A model generated the notes under the pieces. That model ran no database searches, was not told the DNA's origin, and saw only the letters and a program-made list of their open reading frames with translations. The translations under genes and the position numbers were made by a program. From Brevundimonas nasdae (lineage in GTDB: Bacteria; Pseudomonadota; Alphaproteobacteria; Caulobacterales; Caulobacteraceae), in NCBI RefSeq assembly GCF_016654005.1, contig NZ_JAEPWN010000002.1, positions 124,001 through 188,000 of the forward strand: a stretch of DNA of 64,000 nucleotides. The letters run 5' to 3'. Numbering within the stretch: the first letter of the stretch is position 1; each line of letters begins with the position of its first letter. Of this stretch, positions 1 through 8,627 are shown piece by piece.

Positions 1-100
1 CGATCTGCACCAGAGGCAGGGCGATCCGTGTGATCTTGGCGATCGAGCCCGACACCACAACGGCCAGAAGCAGCAGCAGTACGGTCTCGATCAGATGCAT
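1..100 (-). CDS. N-terminal fragment of a membrane protein, probably a monovalent cation:proton antiporter
   Basis: Only the first 33 codons lie in the window; the gene continues beyond base 1. The reading starts ATG at 100 and gives MHLIETVLLLLLAVVVSGS followed by IAKITRIALPLVQI, a hydrophobic helix and then a short polar turn, as in the first segment of CPA-type Na+/H+ exchangers. It begins 3 bases after the hflX stop, so it is probably the next gene of an hfq-hflX unit. Membrane location is clear from the sequence. The antiporter identity is inferred from the shape of this segment and the usual neighbourhood of hflX, and could be wrong. Confidence 0.5.
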   Translation of the reverse strand, partial: MHLIETVLLLLLAVVVSGSIAKITRIALPLVQI

Positions 101-103
101 GTG

Positions 104-1417
104 TCAGTCGACCAGGTCGGGATAAAGCCGCTCGAAACGTCCGAGCGCCGCAGGGTGCAGCCGCACCATGACATGAGTGCGGCCAAGATCATCCGTCTCG
201 CGGAACGTCACCCGCCCATGCTCATACAGCCACGCCAACGCTTCACCCTGTTCGGGGGCCAGGGTCATCCGCGTCTCGGGGTCGTCGTCGATCAGTCCCG
301 CGATGGTTTCGCGCAGAGGCTCGATCCCCTCGCCCGTCCATGCGGACACGGCGACCGCCTCGCCTTCCTTCGCCAGCCGTTCAGCCTGACCGAGAACGGC
401 CTCGCGCGCCTCCTCGTCCAGCAGGTCGATCTTGTTCCAGACCTCCAGCACGCGGCGGGTCTTGCCCTCCGGCGTCTCGATCTGTTTCAGAACCGCTTCG
501 ACATCCTTGGCCTGGGCGTCGCTGTCGGCGGAGGCGATGTCGCGGACATGCAGGATCAGATCGGCCTCACCGACCTCTTCCAGCGTGGCGCGGAAGCTTT
601 CGACCAGTTCGTGCGGCAGATCGGAGATGAAGCCGACGGTGTCCGCCACAATAGCCGGTCGGCCCTGCGGCAGCCGGATCGTGCGCTGGGTCGTGTCCAG
701 CGTGGCGAACAACAGGTTCTTGGCGAAGACCTCTGATCCCGTCAGCCGGTTGAACAGGGTCGACTTGCCCGCATTGGTGTAGCCCACCAGGGCGATGGTC
801 GGGAACGGCACTTTCTGGCGCTGTTTGCGGTGCAGGCCACGCGTGCGGCGCACCTCTTCCAGTTCAGCCTTCAGTTTGACGATACGGTCGGCGATAAGGC
901 GTCGGTCCAGCTCGATCTGGGTTTCGCCGGGGCCGCCGGTCGAGCCGGTGCCGCCGCGCTGGCGCTCAAGGTGGGTCCAGGTCCGCACCAGACGCGAACG
1001 CTCGTAGTCCAGCCGCGCCAGTTCGACCTGCAGGCGGCCTTCCTTGGTCCGCGCGCGGCGGCCGAAGATTTCCAGGATCAGGCCGGTGCGGTCGATGACC
1101 TTCACCTCCCACGCCTTTTCCAGATTGCGTTGCTGCACCGGGGTCAGGGCGTCATCGATGATGGCCACATCGGCCTCGGCGGCGCGCATCAGGGCGGCCA
1201 GTTCCTCGACCTTGCCGGTTCCGAACAGGGTGGCGGGCGTCACCTTGCGCACGCGCACGATCTCCTCGCCCTGGATGTCCAGATCGAGGGCGCGGGCAAG
1301 GCCGGTTGCCTCCTCCAGCCGTTCTTCGGCCAGACGAGGCGATTCCGACCGTCCGTCGGGGTGGATGACTACCGCCCGCTGAACGGGGGCGGCGTGATCA
1401 ATAAGCTTTTGGGTCAA
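104..1417 (-). CDS. hflX: Ribosome-associated GTPase HflX
   Basis: HflX binds the 50S subunit and helps split stalled or stress-inactivated ribosomes using GTP. The 437-residue protein has the N-terminal HflX domain (about residues 15-200, with the glycine-rich stretch GGTGSTGGPGETQIE at 155-169), then a G domain with P-loop GYTNAGKST at 212-220, DTVGF at 259-263 and NKID near 328. The start is a TTG directly after the hfq TGA, with no spacer base, suggesting translation by coupling from hfq. A longer alternative is impossible because of the hfq stop; a later start would cut the conserved N-terminal region. Identification is firm. Confidence 0.95.
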   Translation of the reverse strand: MTQKLIDHAAPVQRAVVIHPDGRSESPRLAEERLEEATGLARALDLDIQGEEIVRVRKVTPATLFGTGKVEELAALMRAAEADVAIIDDALTPVQQRNLEKAWEVKVIDRTGLILEIFGRRARTKEGRLQVELARLDYERSRLVRTWTHLERQRGGTGSTGGPGETQIELDRRLIADRIVKLKAELEEVRRTRGLHRKQRQKVPFPTIALVGYTNAGKSTLFNRLTGSEVFAKNLLFATLDTTQRTIRLPQGRPAIVADTVGFISDLPHELVESFRATLEEVGEADLILHVRDIASADSDAQAKDVEAVLKQIETPEGKTRRVLEVWNKIDLLDEEAREAVLGQAERLAKEGEAVAVSAWTGEGIEPLRETIAGLIDDDPETRMTLAPEQGEALAWLYEHGRVTFRETDDLGRTHVMVRLHPAALGRFERLYPDLVD

Positions 1418-1663
1418 TCAGTCTTCTTCGGCGTCGGGCTCGTACAGTTGCACGGGCGCGGACGGCATGATGGTGGAGATGGCGTGCTTGTACACCAACT
1501 GGGACTGGCCATCGCGGCGCAGCAGCACACAGAAGTTGTCGAACCAGGTCACGATGCCCTGCAACTTGACCCCATTGACCAGGAAGATGGTCAGCGGCGT
1601 CTTGGTCTTGCGGACCGAGTTGAGGAAGGTGTCCTGAAGGTTCTGACGTTTGTCTTGCGACAT
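1418..1663 (-). CDS. hfq: RNA chaperone Hfq
   Basis: Hfq is a hexameric Sm-like protein that pairs small RNAs with mRNA targets. The 81-residue protein contains the Sm1 region ([21 protein letters not shown]) and the Sm2 signature [10 protein letters not shown], followed by a short acidic tail ending PDAEED. The length is typical of alphaproteobacterial Hfq. It lies immediately upstream of hflX, the standard arrangement. The 103-base gap before it, after dat, contains a small GCCGG/CCGGC hairpin at 1695-1708 but no clear terminator, so hfq may be read through from dat and ntrX or from its own promoter. Confidence 0.97.
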   Translation of the reverse strand: MSQDKRQNLQDTFLNSVRKTKTPLTIFLVNGVKLQGIVTWFDNFCVLLRRDGQSQLVYKHAISTIMPSAPVQLYEPDAEED

Positions 1664-1766
1664 GGCAGGTTGTTCCTGTTCTTTGTTGTTCGTCGCCGGT
1701 TAGCCGGCGCGGGGCCGGAACGGCCAAAGGCGACCTTAAACGCCGTCTCCCCGCTCGGGCAACGGC

Positions 1767-2630
1767 CTAAATGGCGTCTCTTCGCGCCTGTTCAAGATAA
1801 AGGGCGCGCAGGCGGGTCGTGATGGGTCCGGGCTTGCCGTCCCCGATCCTGGCCCCGTCAATCGATATGGCGGGCGTGACGAAGGCCCCGGCGGCGGTGA
1901 AGAAGGCCTCGCGGGCGCGCTTCGCCTCATCGACGCTGAAGGCGCGTTCGTCCAGTTCGACACCATGTTCGGCGATCAGCGCCATCAGGCTGGTGCGCGT
2001 GCAGCCTTTCAGGATGTTGGCCTGCACATCGCGCGTACGCAGCTTGCCGTGTTCATCGACGATCCAGGCGTTGGTCGAGGCCCCCTCGGTCACCAGCCCC
2101 ATGTCATCGACCATCCACGCCTCATAGGCGCCCGCCTCCCGAGCCGCCTGCTTGGCCAGGACGTTGGGCAGCAGCCCCACCGTCTTGATGTCGCAACGCC
2201 CCCAGCGGATGTCCGGCTGCGTCAGGACGGCGACGCCCTTCAGCGCCTGGGCCTCGCCGCGTGACAGATTGACTGACTTGGCGGTGACGATGACGCTGGG
2301 CGGCGTGTCGGCGGCCGGAAACGGGTGGTCGCGCCGCGCCGTGCCGCGCGTGACCTGCAGATAGACCAGGCCGTTGCGCACGCGGTTGCGCCGGATCGTC
2401 TCACGCAGCACCTGCGTCAGCGCCGCGACCGACATGGGGATGGCGATCCGCAGTGCGGTCAGACTGCGATGCAGCCGGGTCATATGGCCGTCGAAATCCG
2501 CCAGCCTGCCGTCGAACACCGCCCAGACCTCATAGACGCCGTCGGCGAACTGGAAGCCGCGATCCTCGATATGGACCACGGCCTCCCCATGCGGGCTGTA
2601 GCTGCCGTTCACATAGGCGACGCGTGACAT
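1767..2630 (-). CDS. dat: D-amino acid aminotransferase (class IV PLP enzyme)
   Basis: This 287-residue class IV aminotransferase probably moves the amino group between D-amino acids such as D-alanine or D-glutamate and 2-oxo acids. The fold is shown by IEDRGFQFADGVYE near residue 21, the PLP lysine in CDIKTVGLLPNV (K149), and the phosphate-binding stretch VTEGASTNAWIV. Its ATG overlaps the ntrX stop by one base (TGATG), so it is translated together with ntrX. Branched-chain aminotransferases share this fold; the short form and the N-terminal GSYSPHGEAVVHIEDRGFQF favour the D-amino acid branch. Substrate is inference. Confidence 0.87.
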   Translation of the reverse strand: MSRVAYVNGSYSPHGEAVVHIEDRGFQFADGVYEVWAVFDGRLADFDGHMTRLHRSLTALRIAIPMSVAALTQVLRETIRRNRVRNGLVYLQVTRGTARRDHPFPAADTPPSVIVTAKSVNLSRGEAQALKGVAVLTQPDIRWGRCDIKTVGLLPNVLAKQAAREAGAYEAWMVDDMGLVTEGASTNAWIVDEHGKLRTRDVQANILKGCTRTSLMALIAEHGVELDERAFSVDEAKRAREAFFTAAGAFVTPAISIDGARIGDGKPGPITTRLRALYLEQARRDAI

Positions 2631-4036
2631 CAGGCCGGTTCGTCCTCTTCGCCGCCCCGCGCAGGCGACACGCCCAGCGACTTCAGCTTGCGGTGCAGGG
2701 CGGACCGCTCCATGCCGATGAAGGCGGCGGTGCGCGAGATATTGCCGCCGAACCGCATGATCTGGGCCGCCAGATACTCCCGCTCGAACACCTCGCGCGC
2801 CTCACGCAACGGCAAGGCGATGGTGCGTTCCGCGCCCAGCGACGGCGTGGCGCCGTTCGAGGTGGCCACCTCCTGCGGCAGCATGTCGGCGGTGATCGTT
2901 TCGTTGGGATCGCCGGTCGCCAGGATCAGCAGGCGCTCGATGTTGTTGCGCAGTTGGCGGATGTTGCCCGGCCAGGGGTGAACCTGCAGGACCGCCACGG
3001 CGTCGTCGCCGACGACCCGCTTGGGCAGGCCTTGCGCCGCGCTGATGGTGTCCACGAAATATTCGACCAGTTCAGCAATATCCTCACGGCGCTCCGACAG
3101 GGCCGGAACCCGGATCGGCACCACGTTCAGGCGGTGGAACAGGTCTTCGCGGAACTTGCCCTCGGCGATTTCGGCCTTCAGGTCGCGCGAGGTCGAGGTG
3201 ACCACGCGCACATCGACCTGGACATCCTGCTCGCCGCCGACGCGCCGGAACCGCTGATCGACCAGAACCCGCAGGATGCGGCTCTGGCTTTCGCGCGGCA
3301 TGTCGCTGATCTCGTCCAGATACAGGGTGCCGTTATGGGCGCGCTCGAACACGCCGATCTTGCTGGGGCGGCCGTCCTGGCCTTCCTCGCCGAACAGTTC
3401 GAGATCCAGACGTTCCGGCGTCATCCCGGCGGCGGAAATGGCCACGAACTCGGCGCGGGCACGGGGGCTGCCCTCGTGAATCTGGCGCGCCACAAGCTCC
3501 TTGCCCGAACCTGCCGGACCGGAGATCAGAACCCGGCTGTTGGCCTGGGCCACCTTGGCGATCGTGCTGCGCAGGGCCTGCGCCGCCTGAGAGCGCCCGA
3601 TCAGGCCCGACGGCGTCATGGTTGCAGCGCGCAGGCGCCGGTTCTCACGACGCAGGCTGGCGGCCTCGATGGCGCGCTCGACCACCACCACCAGCCGATC
3701 CGACTTGAAGGGCTTTTCGATGAAGTCATAGGCGCCGCGCTTCAGCGCCGTCACCGCCGTCTCGATATTGCCGTGACCAGAGATCATCACGACCGGCAGG
3801 TCGGGGTCGATCTCCTTGACGACTTCAAGCAGCTCCAGCCCGTCAAGGCCCCCGCCCTGCATCCAGATGTCCAGAATGGCCAGCGAAGGCTTGCGCGCTC
3901 GAATAGCCGCCAGGGCCTCGTCGGAGTTGGCGGCTACGCGCACGGCGTGCCCCTCATCCTCCAGAAGGCCGGACACCAGATCGCGGATGTCAGCCTCATC
4001 ATCGACGACCAGAATGTCGGAACCAGTAGGTCGCAT
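2630..4036 (-). CDS. ntrX: Response regulator NtrX, AAA+ type, lacking the GAFTGA loop
   Basis: NtrX is the regulator paired with the sensor NtrY; in alphaproteobacteria the pair is linked to nitrogen, redox and envelope control. The 468-residue protein has a receiver domain (residues 7-120, phosphoacceptor D56 in LAILDIW), an AAA+ domain with Walker A GPAGSGKE (173-180) and Walker B TLYLDEIS (237-244), and a Fis-type helix-turn-helix near the C-terminus. Where sigma-54 activators carry GAFTGA this protein reads LFGEEGQDGRPSKIGVFERA, so direct sigma-54 activation is unlikely. It follows ntrY by 9 bases and overlaps dat by 1 base. Confidence 0.95.
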   Translation of the reverse strand: MRPTGSDILVVDDEADIRDLVSGLLEDEGHAVRVAANSDEALAAIRARKPSLAILDIWMQGGGLDGLELLEVVKEIDPDLPVVMISGHGNIETAVTALKRGAYDFIEKPFKSDRLVVVVERAIEAASLRRENRRLRAATMTPSGLIGRSQAAQALRSTIAKVAQANSRVLISGPAGSGKELVARQIHEGSPRARAEFVAISAAGMTPERLDLELFGEEGQDGRPSKIGVFERAHNGTLYLDEISDMPRESQSRILRVLVDQRFRRVGGEQDVQVDVRVVTSTSRDLKAEIAEGKFREDLFHRLNVVPIRVPALSERREDIAELVEYFVDTISAAQGLPKRVVGDDAVAVLQVHPWPGNIRQLRNNIERLLILATGDPNETITADMLPQEVATSNGATPSLGAERTIALPLREAREVFEREYLAAQIMRFGGNISRTAAFIGMERSALHRKLKSLGVSPARGGEEDEPA

Positions 4037-4045
4037 CTTGCCTCG

Positions 4046-6316
4046 CTATTCGGCGGCGACGTTCAGAAGCTTGCGCTCCGATGCGTCACCGTTCTTGCCG
4101 GGTGGGTTCAATGGGAAAATCAGACATACGCGCGCGCCGCGCAGGGTTTCCGCGTCCGCGAGCTTCAACTCGCCGCCGTGGTCCTCGCAGATGCGCTTTA
4201 CTATGGCCAGGCCGAGCCCCGTGCCCTTTTCGCGCGTGGTCACATAGGGTTCGGTCAACCGATCGCGGTCGCGCGCAGGCAGGCCTACGCCGTCGTCCTC
4301 GACCGCAAAGGTGGCGATGCCGTCCGTGATCGTCAGCGACGTGATCACGCCCGGCAGATCCGAGGCCGCAGGGACGCCGTCGGCCAGTCGGCGCGCAGCG
4401 ACAGCTTCCCCGGCGTTCTTCAGGATATTCAGCAGCGCCTGCCCCACCATTCGGCCGTCGCACGTCTGCGTCGCCATGGGCAGAGGGTCGACCATGCTGA
4501 CGACAATATCGGGCGCAGCGACGCGCTGTGCGAACACCGCCTCACGCAGCATCTCGGCCGGATTCGCCTGGGCGAAGCGCGGCGCGGGCATCCGGGCGAA
4601 GGACGAGAACTCGTCCACCATCCGGCCGATATCGCCGACCTGACGGATGATGGTGTCGGTGCAGCGGTCAAAGATCTCCACGTCCTCGCCGATGCGAGAG
4701 CGATATTTCCGCTTCAACCGTTCCGCTGACAGCTGGATCGGCGTCAGCGGATTCTTGATCTCATGGGCGATGCGGCGCGCCACGTCGCGCCAGGCGGCGT
4801 TGCGCTGGGCCGTCACCAGACGCGTGATGTCGTCGAAGGTCAGCACCATCTCGCCGCCCAGACCGCCCTCGATCCGCACCCGCAGGCGCAAGGTCTCGCC
4901 AGCGCGGCTGACGTCGATGTCTTCTTCGATATGGGCCTCTGCGCGGCGCACCAGATCGCTGAGTTCAGGCGACAGGCCGCCAAGCTCATGACCCAGCACC
5001 TCGGCCTCTTCGATGTGCAGCAGTTGCAGAGCGCTTTCGTTGATGGCGGATACGCGCCCCAGCCGATCCAGACCGATCACCCCCGCGCTGACGCCGGACA
5101 GAACGGTTTCAATGAACTTGCTTCGATCCTGCGCCTCTTCGCTGGCGTCCTTCAGCGCCGTCTGCTGGGCCTGCAGATCGCTGGTCATGCGGTTGAAGGC
5201 TTCAGACAGGGTCGCCACCTCGGCAGGCGCGCCGTGACTGTCGACCCGCGCGGTGAAGTCGCCGCCCGCCACCTGGCCCGCCGCCTTCACCAGACGCCCG
5301 ATCGGCGCCGAGATGCTGCTGGCCGCCGACATGCCCAGCCAGACCGCCCCCACCAGCACCAGCAGCGCCGTCTCCAGATAACTGAGAATGAAGGCCGACT
5401 GAATCCGCGCCCGGCTTTCCTGCGCATCACGATAGGCGACGATGGATTGGCTGGACGCATTCATCCGCGCCACCAGCCCCTCCTGCAGGGGGCGCACCAG
5501 ATAGAGATAGGCGTCGCCATAGGCAGGCAGGGCGATGATCGAGCGCACAGCGTCCGGATGCTCCGTGACCTGCTGCGGCGGCTTGCCGCCCTCGGCTGCG
5601 GCTTCCAGCTCGGAGCGCGGGGGGGCCAGATAGGGCGGCGCCTTGGCGGACTCGCCGCGCGCCAGAACCTCGCCCTTGCTGTTGAGAATATAGACCGCCG
5701 GATAGCCGAAGATGTCGCCGATCTGCTGCAGCGCGTCGTTGAAGCGGATGCGGTTGTCGAACAGGCCGCGGGCGCCGGTCAGCTGGTCGGCGATGATCAC
5801 CAGGTCGGAGTCCATGGTCCCCGACACGTCGTCGATATAGGCCCGCCCGACGATGGCGCCGTTTTCGACTGAGGCCTGGACGTTCTGGCTGAACCATTGA
5901 TCGACCCCCCGCGTCACCAGCATGCCGAAGACCAGGGCGATCAGCACCGACGGGATCACCGCCACCATCGAGAACAGCGTGACGAACCTGAGGTGCAGAC
6001 GCGAGCCCGCCTCATTGGTGCTTCGCGCCAGGGCGAAGACACGCCGTCCGACCAGGAAGGCCAGACCGGATATCAGGAACAGATTGCCGATCAGGACATA
6101 CAGCACCAGTTGGCTGCCGATCGAACCTTCGCCGCCTGAAATCGCACTGGGCGCCACCGCCACCAGCCAGATGGTCGCTGCGGTGATGACGACGGCGATG
6201 ACATAGGCCAGGCCGAACAGGGCCCGCGCACGTTCACCCTGCAGCCGCCCCCAGAACGACTCATCGTCCGACACCAGGTCGGGCAAGGAGCTCACAGGGG
6301 GAGGCGTATCCGTCAT
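4046..6316 (-). CDS. ntrY: Sensor histidine kinase NtrY
   Basis: This 756-residue membrane kinase phosphorylates NtrX. It has about three hydrophobic segments in the first 140 residues, a region of about 160 residues that is probably periplasmic, and a fourth segment (FILSYLETALLVLVGAVWLG). After these come a HAMP domain (SAPIGRLVKAAGQVAGGDF), a PAS-like region, a HisKA helix with phosphoacceptor H518 in RIAHEIKNPLTP, and an ATPase domain with N box NILKNAGEAV and G boxes DDGVGL and GTGLGLAIVKR. Its ATG overlaps the dusB stop (ATGA). In many relatives ntrB and ntrC stand between dusB and ntrY; here nothing does. Confidence 0.95.
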   Translation of the reverse strand: MTDTPPPVSSLPDLVSDDESFWGRLQGERARALFGLAYVIAVVITAATIWLVAVAPSAISGGEGSIGSQLVLYVLIGNLFLISGLAFLVGRRVFALARSTNEAGSRLHLRFVTLFSMVAVIPSVLIALVFGMLVTRGVDQWFSQNVQASVENGAIVGRAYIDDVSGTMDSDLVIIADQLTGARGLFDNRIRFNDALQQIGDIFGYPAVYILNSKGEVLARGESAKAPPYLAPPRSELEAAAEGGKPPQQVTEHPDAVRSIIALPAYGDAYLYLVRPLQEGLVARMNASSQSIVAYRDAQESRARIQSAFILSYLETALLVLVGAVWLGMSAASSISAPIGRLVKAAGQVAGGDFTARVDSHGAPAEVATLSEAFNRMTSDLQAQQTALKDASEEAQDRSKFIETVLSGVSAGVIGLDRLGRVSAINESALQLLHIEEAEVLGHELGGLSPELSDLVRRAEAHIEEDIDVSRAGETLRLRVRIEGGLGGEMVLTFDDITRLVTAQRNAAWRDVARRIAHEIKNPLTPIQLSAERLKRKYRSRIGEDVEIFDRCTDTIIRQVGDIGRMVDEFSSFARMPAPRFAQANPAEMLREAVFAQRVAAPDIVVSMVDPLPMATQTCDGRMVGQALLNILKNAGEAVAARRLADGVPAASDLPGVITSLTITDGIATFAVEDDGVGLPARDRDRLTEPYVTTREKGTGLGLAIVKRICEDHGGELKLADAETLRGARVCLIFPLNPPGKNGDASERKLLNVAAE

Positions 6317-7368
6317 GCCACAGCAGTCTCCCCCACCTGTGTCGCGCTTTCAACAACAGAGTTGCCGGATTTCAGCAAATTTCGCCGCCAAAGCTGAGCA
6401 ATCTCTCGCTCAACAGCCTCTGGATCATCAAGGCGGCAAATTCTTGCCTTTGCCTCGCGACGGTGTTGCGGATCGGTCGGCCACGGCGCCTGCTCGATGT
6501 ACCAACCCAGGTGCTTGCGGAACATGCGAAGTCCCAGCGGCATCCCATAGAAGGCGACCGACGCACGCAGGTGCTCGATCACGATCTGCAACCGCTCATC
6601 CACGTCAGGTTCGGCCAGAGCGACGCCGTCGATCAGCGCCCGCTCCAGGTGGGCCGCCAGCCATGGGCGGCCATAGACCCCGCGCCCCAACATCAGGCCA
6701 TCCGCGCCAGAACGCTCCAGGGCTTCACGCGCCTCTTCCGCCGTAATGATGTCGCCGTTGACGATGACGGGGATTTCGACCGCCGACTTGACCGCGCCGA
6801 CAGCGTCCCAATCCGCCTGACCCGTATAGAACTGCTTGCGCGTGCGGCCGTGGACCGTCACCGCCTTGACGCCGATGTCCTGGGCGCGTCTGGCCAGTTC
6901 GGCGGCGTTCTTGCTGTCGTCATCCCAGCCCAGGCGCATCTTGACCGTCACCGGACGGCTGGTCGCCGCAACCGCCGCCGCCATGATCCGGCACGCCAGA
7001 TCGGGGGTTCGCATCAGGGCCGAGCCTGCGGCCGATCCCGTGACCTCCTTGGCCGGACAGCCGAAGTTCAGGTCAATGATGTCGGCGCCCGCCTTTTCGG
7101 CCATCCGCGCCCCCTCGCCCATCTGATCCGGGTCACGCCCGACGAGCTGGATGACCGTCAGCGGCAGACCTGCGCCGACAGCCGCCCGACGCACCACGTC
7201 AGGCCGTGCGCGCGCCAGCTCCTTGGCCGCCACCATCTCGGTCGCGACATAGGCGGCGCCCAGCTTCGAGGCCAGGACACGGAACGGCAGGTCTGTGATG
7301 CCGGTCATGGGCGCCATCAGCACCTGTCCGGGCACCGTCACATCGCCGATTTGCAGGGTCTTCGCCAT
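6313..7368 (-). CDS. dusB: tRNA-dihydrouridine synthase DusB (NifR3 family)
   Basis: DusB reduces uridines in the tRNA D-loop using FMN and NADPH. The protein begins MAKTLQIGDVTVPGQ and shows the TIM-barrel motif APMTGITDLPFR, the catalytic cysteine in NFGCPAKEVTGSAAGSALM, and the FMN phosphate-binding end GADGLMLGRGVYGRPW. I chose ATG at 7368 (351 residues) because family members start at this point; the frame stays open to 7458, but those extra residues lie in the divergent promoter region with ispDF. The 3' end overlaps ntrY by 4 bases. Confidence 0.93.
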   Translation of the reverse strand: MAKTLQIGDVTVPGQVLMAPMTGITDLPFRVLASKLGAAYVATEMVAAKELARARPDVVRRAAVGAGLPLTVIQLVGRDPDQMGEGARMAEKAGADIIDLNFGCPAKEVTGSAAGSALMRTPDLACRIMAAAVAATSRPVTVKMRLGWDDDSKNAAELARRAQDIGVKAVTVHGRTRKQFYTGQADWDAVGAVKSAVEIPVIVNGDIITAEEAREALERSGADGLMLGRGVYGRPWLAAHLERALIDGVALAEPDVDERLQIVIEHLRASVAFYGMPLGLRMFRKHLGWYIEQAPWPTDPQHRREAKARICRLDDPEAVEREIAQLWRRNLLKSGNSVVESATQVGETAVA

Positions 7369-7478
7369 TTCCGCCTTTCGCCGCATTGGGACCGGGTTCG
7401 TCAAGCCTGACAGCGGCGGTTTGATGGTTTCGCTGAAAAGCGCTGACCTTTTCAGCATCGCGCATTAGTAAGGCCGCC

Positions 7479-8627
7479 ATGAGGTTTTCAGGCATTATCG
7501 TTGCGGCTGGCTCTGGTTCGCGCGCGGGCGGCGACAAGCAGTGGCGCGCACTGGGCGGCAAGCCTGTCCTGCGCTGGTCGGTCGAGGCCCTGCTGAACGC
7601 CGGCGCTGATGAGGTCGTGATCGTGGTCGCCCCCGGCGAAGACGCGCGCGCCGTCGATGTTCTGGCCGGATTGTCCAACTGGCGCAGCGTCACCGGCGGG
7701 GCTGCGCGCGCCGATTCTGTTCGTGCAGGCCTGACCGCCCTGACCTGCCCGGCCGACCAGCCGGTCCTGATCCACGACGCCGCGCGCCCCCTGTTGTCCC
7801 AGGCCGTCATAGAGCGCCTGGCGGCCGCTCTCGACGAAGCCGACGGCGCCCTGCCCGCCCTGCCCGTGGCCGACAGCCTGCGCCGTGGCGAAAACGGCCG
7901 GATGGCGGGCGTGGTCGAACGCGAGGGCCTGTGGCGCGCCCAGACACCGCAAGCCTTCCGCCGACAGACCATCGAGGCCGCCTACGCCGCCTGGACCGGC
8001 GCAGATGCGCCAACCGACGAAGCGGTCGTCGTCGAACGCAACGGCGGACGCGTCGTCCTGATCGAGGGCGACCAGCGCCTGATGAAACTGACCTACCCTG
8101 AGGATTTCGCCATGGCCGAGGCACTGCTGCCCCGTCAGACCCGCATCGGCTCCGGCTATGATGTTCACCGCTGGGGGCCCGGCGGCTCGGTCTGGCTCTG
8201 CGGCGTCGAAGTTGCGCATGACCAGACCCTGATCGGCCATTCCGATGCGGATGTGGGTCTGCACGCCCTGACCGACGCCCTGCTCGGCGCCATCGCCGAG
8301 GGCGACATCGGCGATCATTTCCCGCCCAGCGATCCGAAGTGGAAGGGCGCAGCGTCCGACCGCTTCCTGCAACACGCCGCCGAACTGGTGACGGCGCGCG
8401 GCGGCCGCATCATCAATGTCGACGTCACCCTGATCTGCGAACAGCCCAAGGTGAAGCCGCATCGTCAGGCCATGCGTGAGCGGATCGCCGCCATTCTGGC
8501 CCTGCCGCTCGACGCCGTCAGCGTCAAGGCGACCACGACCGAGGGCCTGGGCTTCACCGGACGCGGCGAAGGCATGGCGGCGCAGGCCGTCGCGACTGTC
8601 GACATGCCCGCACCGCAGGCGCTTTAA
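7479..8627 (+). CDS. ispDF: Bifunctional IspD/IspF of the MEP isoprenoid pathway
   Basis: This 382-residue fusion carries two non-consecutive steps of isoprenoid precursor synthesis. The N-terminal part (about 1-225) is the 2-C-methyl-D-erythritol 4-phosphate cytidylyltransferase, with the nucleotide-binding start [17 protein letters not shown] and IHDAARPLL. The C-terminal part (about 226-382) is the 2,4-cyclodiphosphate synthase, with metal ligands in GYDVHRW and [18 protein letters not shown] and the sequence [12 protein letters not shown]. Fused IspDF is common in alphaproteobacteria. It is transcribed away from dusB, and its stop overlaps the stop of the convergent gene by 4 bases. Confidence 0.96.
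   Translation: MRFSGIIVAAGSGSRAGGDKQWRALGGKPVLRWSVEALLNAGADEVVIVVAPGEDARAVDVLAGLSNWRSVTGGAARADSVRAGLTALTCPADQPVLIHDAARPLLSQAVIERLAAALDEADGALPALPVADSLRRGENGRMAGVVEREGLWRAQTPQAFRRQTIEAAYAAWTGADAPTDEAVVVERNGGRVVLIEGDQRLMKLTYPEDFAMAEALLPRQTRIGSGYDVHRWGPGGSVWLCGVEVAHDQTLIGHSDADVGLHALTDALLGAIAEGDIGDHFPPSDPKWKGAASDRFLQHAAELVTARGGRIINVDVTLICEQPKVKPHRQAMRERIAAILALPLDAVSVKATTTEGLGFTGRGEGMAAQAVATVDMPAPQAL

Noticed and set aside
1671..1692. Possible LexA box upstream of hfq
   Set aside because: GTTC occurrences are present but spaced by six bases or two bases, not the seven needed.
1695..1708. GCCGG-TTAG-CCGGC hairpin before hfq as a terminator or riboswitch
   Set aside because: The stem is only five base pairs and no T-run follows, so no function can be supported.
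2453..4729. Long plus-strand open frame across dat, ntrX and part of ntrY
   Set aside because: It runs antisense through three well identified genes and has no family signature; typical of high-GC shadow frames.
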